13,792 bases of DNA, taken from contig JBDKJQ010000018.1 of the NCBI GenBank assembly GCA_039796495.1, forward strand, positions 1-13,792, given 5' to 3'. Both the position numbers and the translations under genes were made by a program. This document shows positions 13,207 to 13,792 of the stretch, in pieces (within the stretch, counting starts at the first letter, position 1; each line of letters begins with the position of its first letter). The notes under the pieces were generated by a model. The model was not told the origin of the DNA. It saw nothing but the letters and a program-made list of their open reading frames with translations, and did not search any database. The DNA is from ARS1285 sp039796495. GTDB taxonomy: Archaea; Nanobdellota; Nanobdellia; Pacearchaeales; GW2011-AR1.

Positions 13207-13792
13207 ATGAAAGAAATAATAACTATTAATCAAAGAGATTTTAATTTAGAGAGGACTATCGCATGGAAGAATCGTAAAAGAAGCCAGAAAATCTTACAGG
13301 ATCTTTCACAGCTGAGTCTCTATGAGAAAATTAAAGGTGGAGAAAAAGGAGATAGCATCGGATTTCATCTCAATTTAGCGTACGATATAAGCAAAATTTC
13401 TTTGCTTAATTGGCTTGCAAAATGTGAATCTGAATGCTCAAATAAAATCTTACATCCTCTTACGGATTTTCTGAATAATAATTCCTTCATGATTGGTTCA
13501 ATGGTTTTATATACAATCCCCCCGAAAGAAATTGCAGAATTTGAATTTAATGGAAACCATTATATGCTCCCTACAACAGGCGACTTGTTTGGGTTTTCTT
13601 TTGAGGGCGGTTTATTGAGTAGTAATCATCGTTCACAACATTTTGTAAATAAGGATGGATCACTTGAAGTAGCCTATGGACATTACTTGCTTGGCAATGT
13701 TTGTAAATTAAGATTATCTGATAGTCAAACCCGTGCGGCGAGAGAACATTATGATACGATTAGATTAAAATATTCTCGAGAAATTGATGAAA
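13207..13792 (+). CDS. Unknown protein, truncated by the window's right edge
   Basis: An open frame runs from the ATG at 13207 to the end of the window, 195 complete codons without a stop. The visible part begins MKEIITINQRDFNLERTIAW, has a basic stretch KNRKRSQKIL, a hydrophobic patch SFMIGSMVLYTIPP, and later GHYLLGNVCKLRL. No family is recognised and there is no signal peptide. The length without stops in AT-rich DNA and the correctly spaced TATA-like box support a real gene. Being divergent from the TrmB-like regulator, it is a candidate target of it. Confidence 0.75.
   Translation, partial: MKEIITINQRDFNLERTIAWKNRKRSQKILQDLSQLSLYEKIKGGEKGDSIGFHLNLAYDISKISLLNWLAKCESECSNKILHPLTDFLNNNSFMIGSMVLYTIPPKEIAEFEFNGNHYMLPTTGDLFGFSFEGGLLSSNHRSQHFVNKDGSLEVAYGHYLLGNVCKLRLSDSQTRAAREHYDTIRLKYSREIDE

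Noticed and set aside
1..13792. CRISPR array, rRNA or further tRNA genes
   Set aside because: No regularly spaced repeats, no rRNA-like sequence, and no second cloverleaf were found by eye.

Overview
This AT-rich window looks archaeal, most likely from a small-genome DPANN-type lineage such as Woesearchaeota or Pacearchaeota. Nearly every transcription unit has an A/T-rich TATA element centred about 24-27 nt before its start codon, which is leaderless archaeal architecture. It also carries two TrmB-family regulators, an archaeal/eukaryal-type tRNA methylthiotransferase, and a tRNA gene without an encoded CCA end. The lineage is inferred; there is no rRNA or other phylogenetic marker here.

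Layout. Positions 1-154 hold no convincing gene. A minus-strand MutS-family ATPase without mismatch-recognition domains follows (155-1633), then tRNA-Cys(GCA) on the plus strand (1801-1872). A minus-strand FHA-domain protein (1874-2371) abuts the tRNA with a 1-nt gap. A 380-nt divergent region (2372-2751) contains a promoter-like box, a short Ile-rich reading frame, a strong hairpin and a second small frame. It leads into isoleucyl-tRNA synthetase (2752-5541), whose HIGH signature is rearranged to ALHH. An unknown 161-aa gene overlaps its stop codon, and a possible 41-aa frame comes after that. A TrmB-type regulator (6240-7043) has a perfect 14-bp palindrome just before its TATA box, followed by an unknown 129-aa gene (7097-7486).

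The most unusual region is 7502-10131. An exact 20-bp direct repeat brackets two plus-strand genes: an unknown 123-aa protein and a roughly 690-aa GHKL (MORC/Hsp90-like) ATPase. The right repeat copy lies inside the last codons of the convergent methylthiotransferase gene (10102-11373). The left copy, read on the same strand, encodes the same seven residues VHHMIGE and then a different two-residue tail and a stop. This is what an integration that used the 3' end of the methylthiotransferase gene as attachment site, and rebuilt that end, would leave behind. No integrase is visible.

To the right are a minus-strand unknown 132-aa gene, a membrane-anchored DUF192 protein expressed behind a second TrmB-like regulator (11922-13113), and a divergent unknown gene that runs off the right edge. 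Housekeeping translation functions (tRNA-Cys, IleRS, t6A methylthiolation) are interleaved with regulators, unrecognised small proteins and the candidate two-gene cassette.
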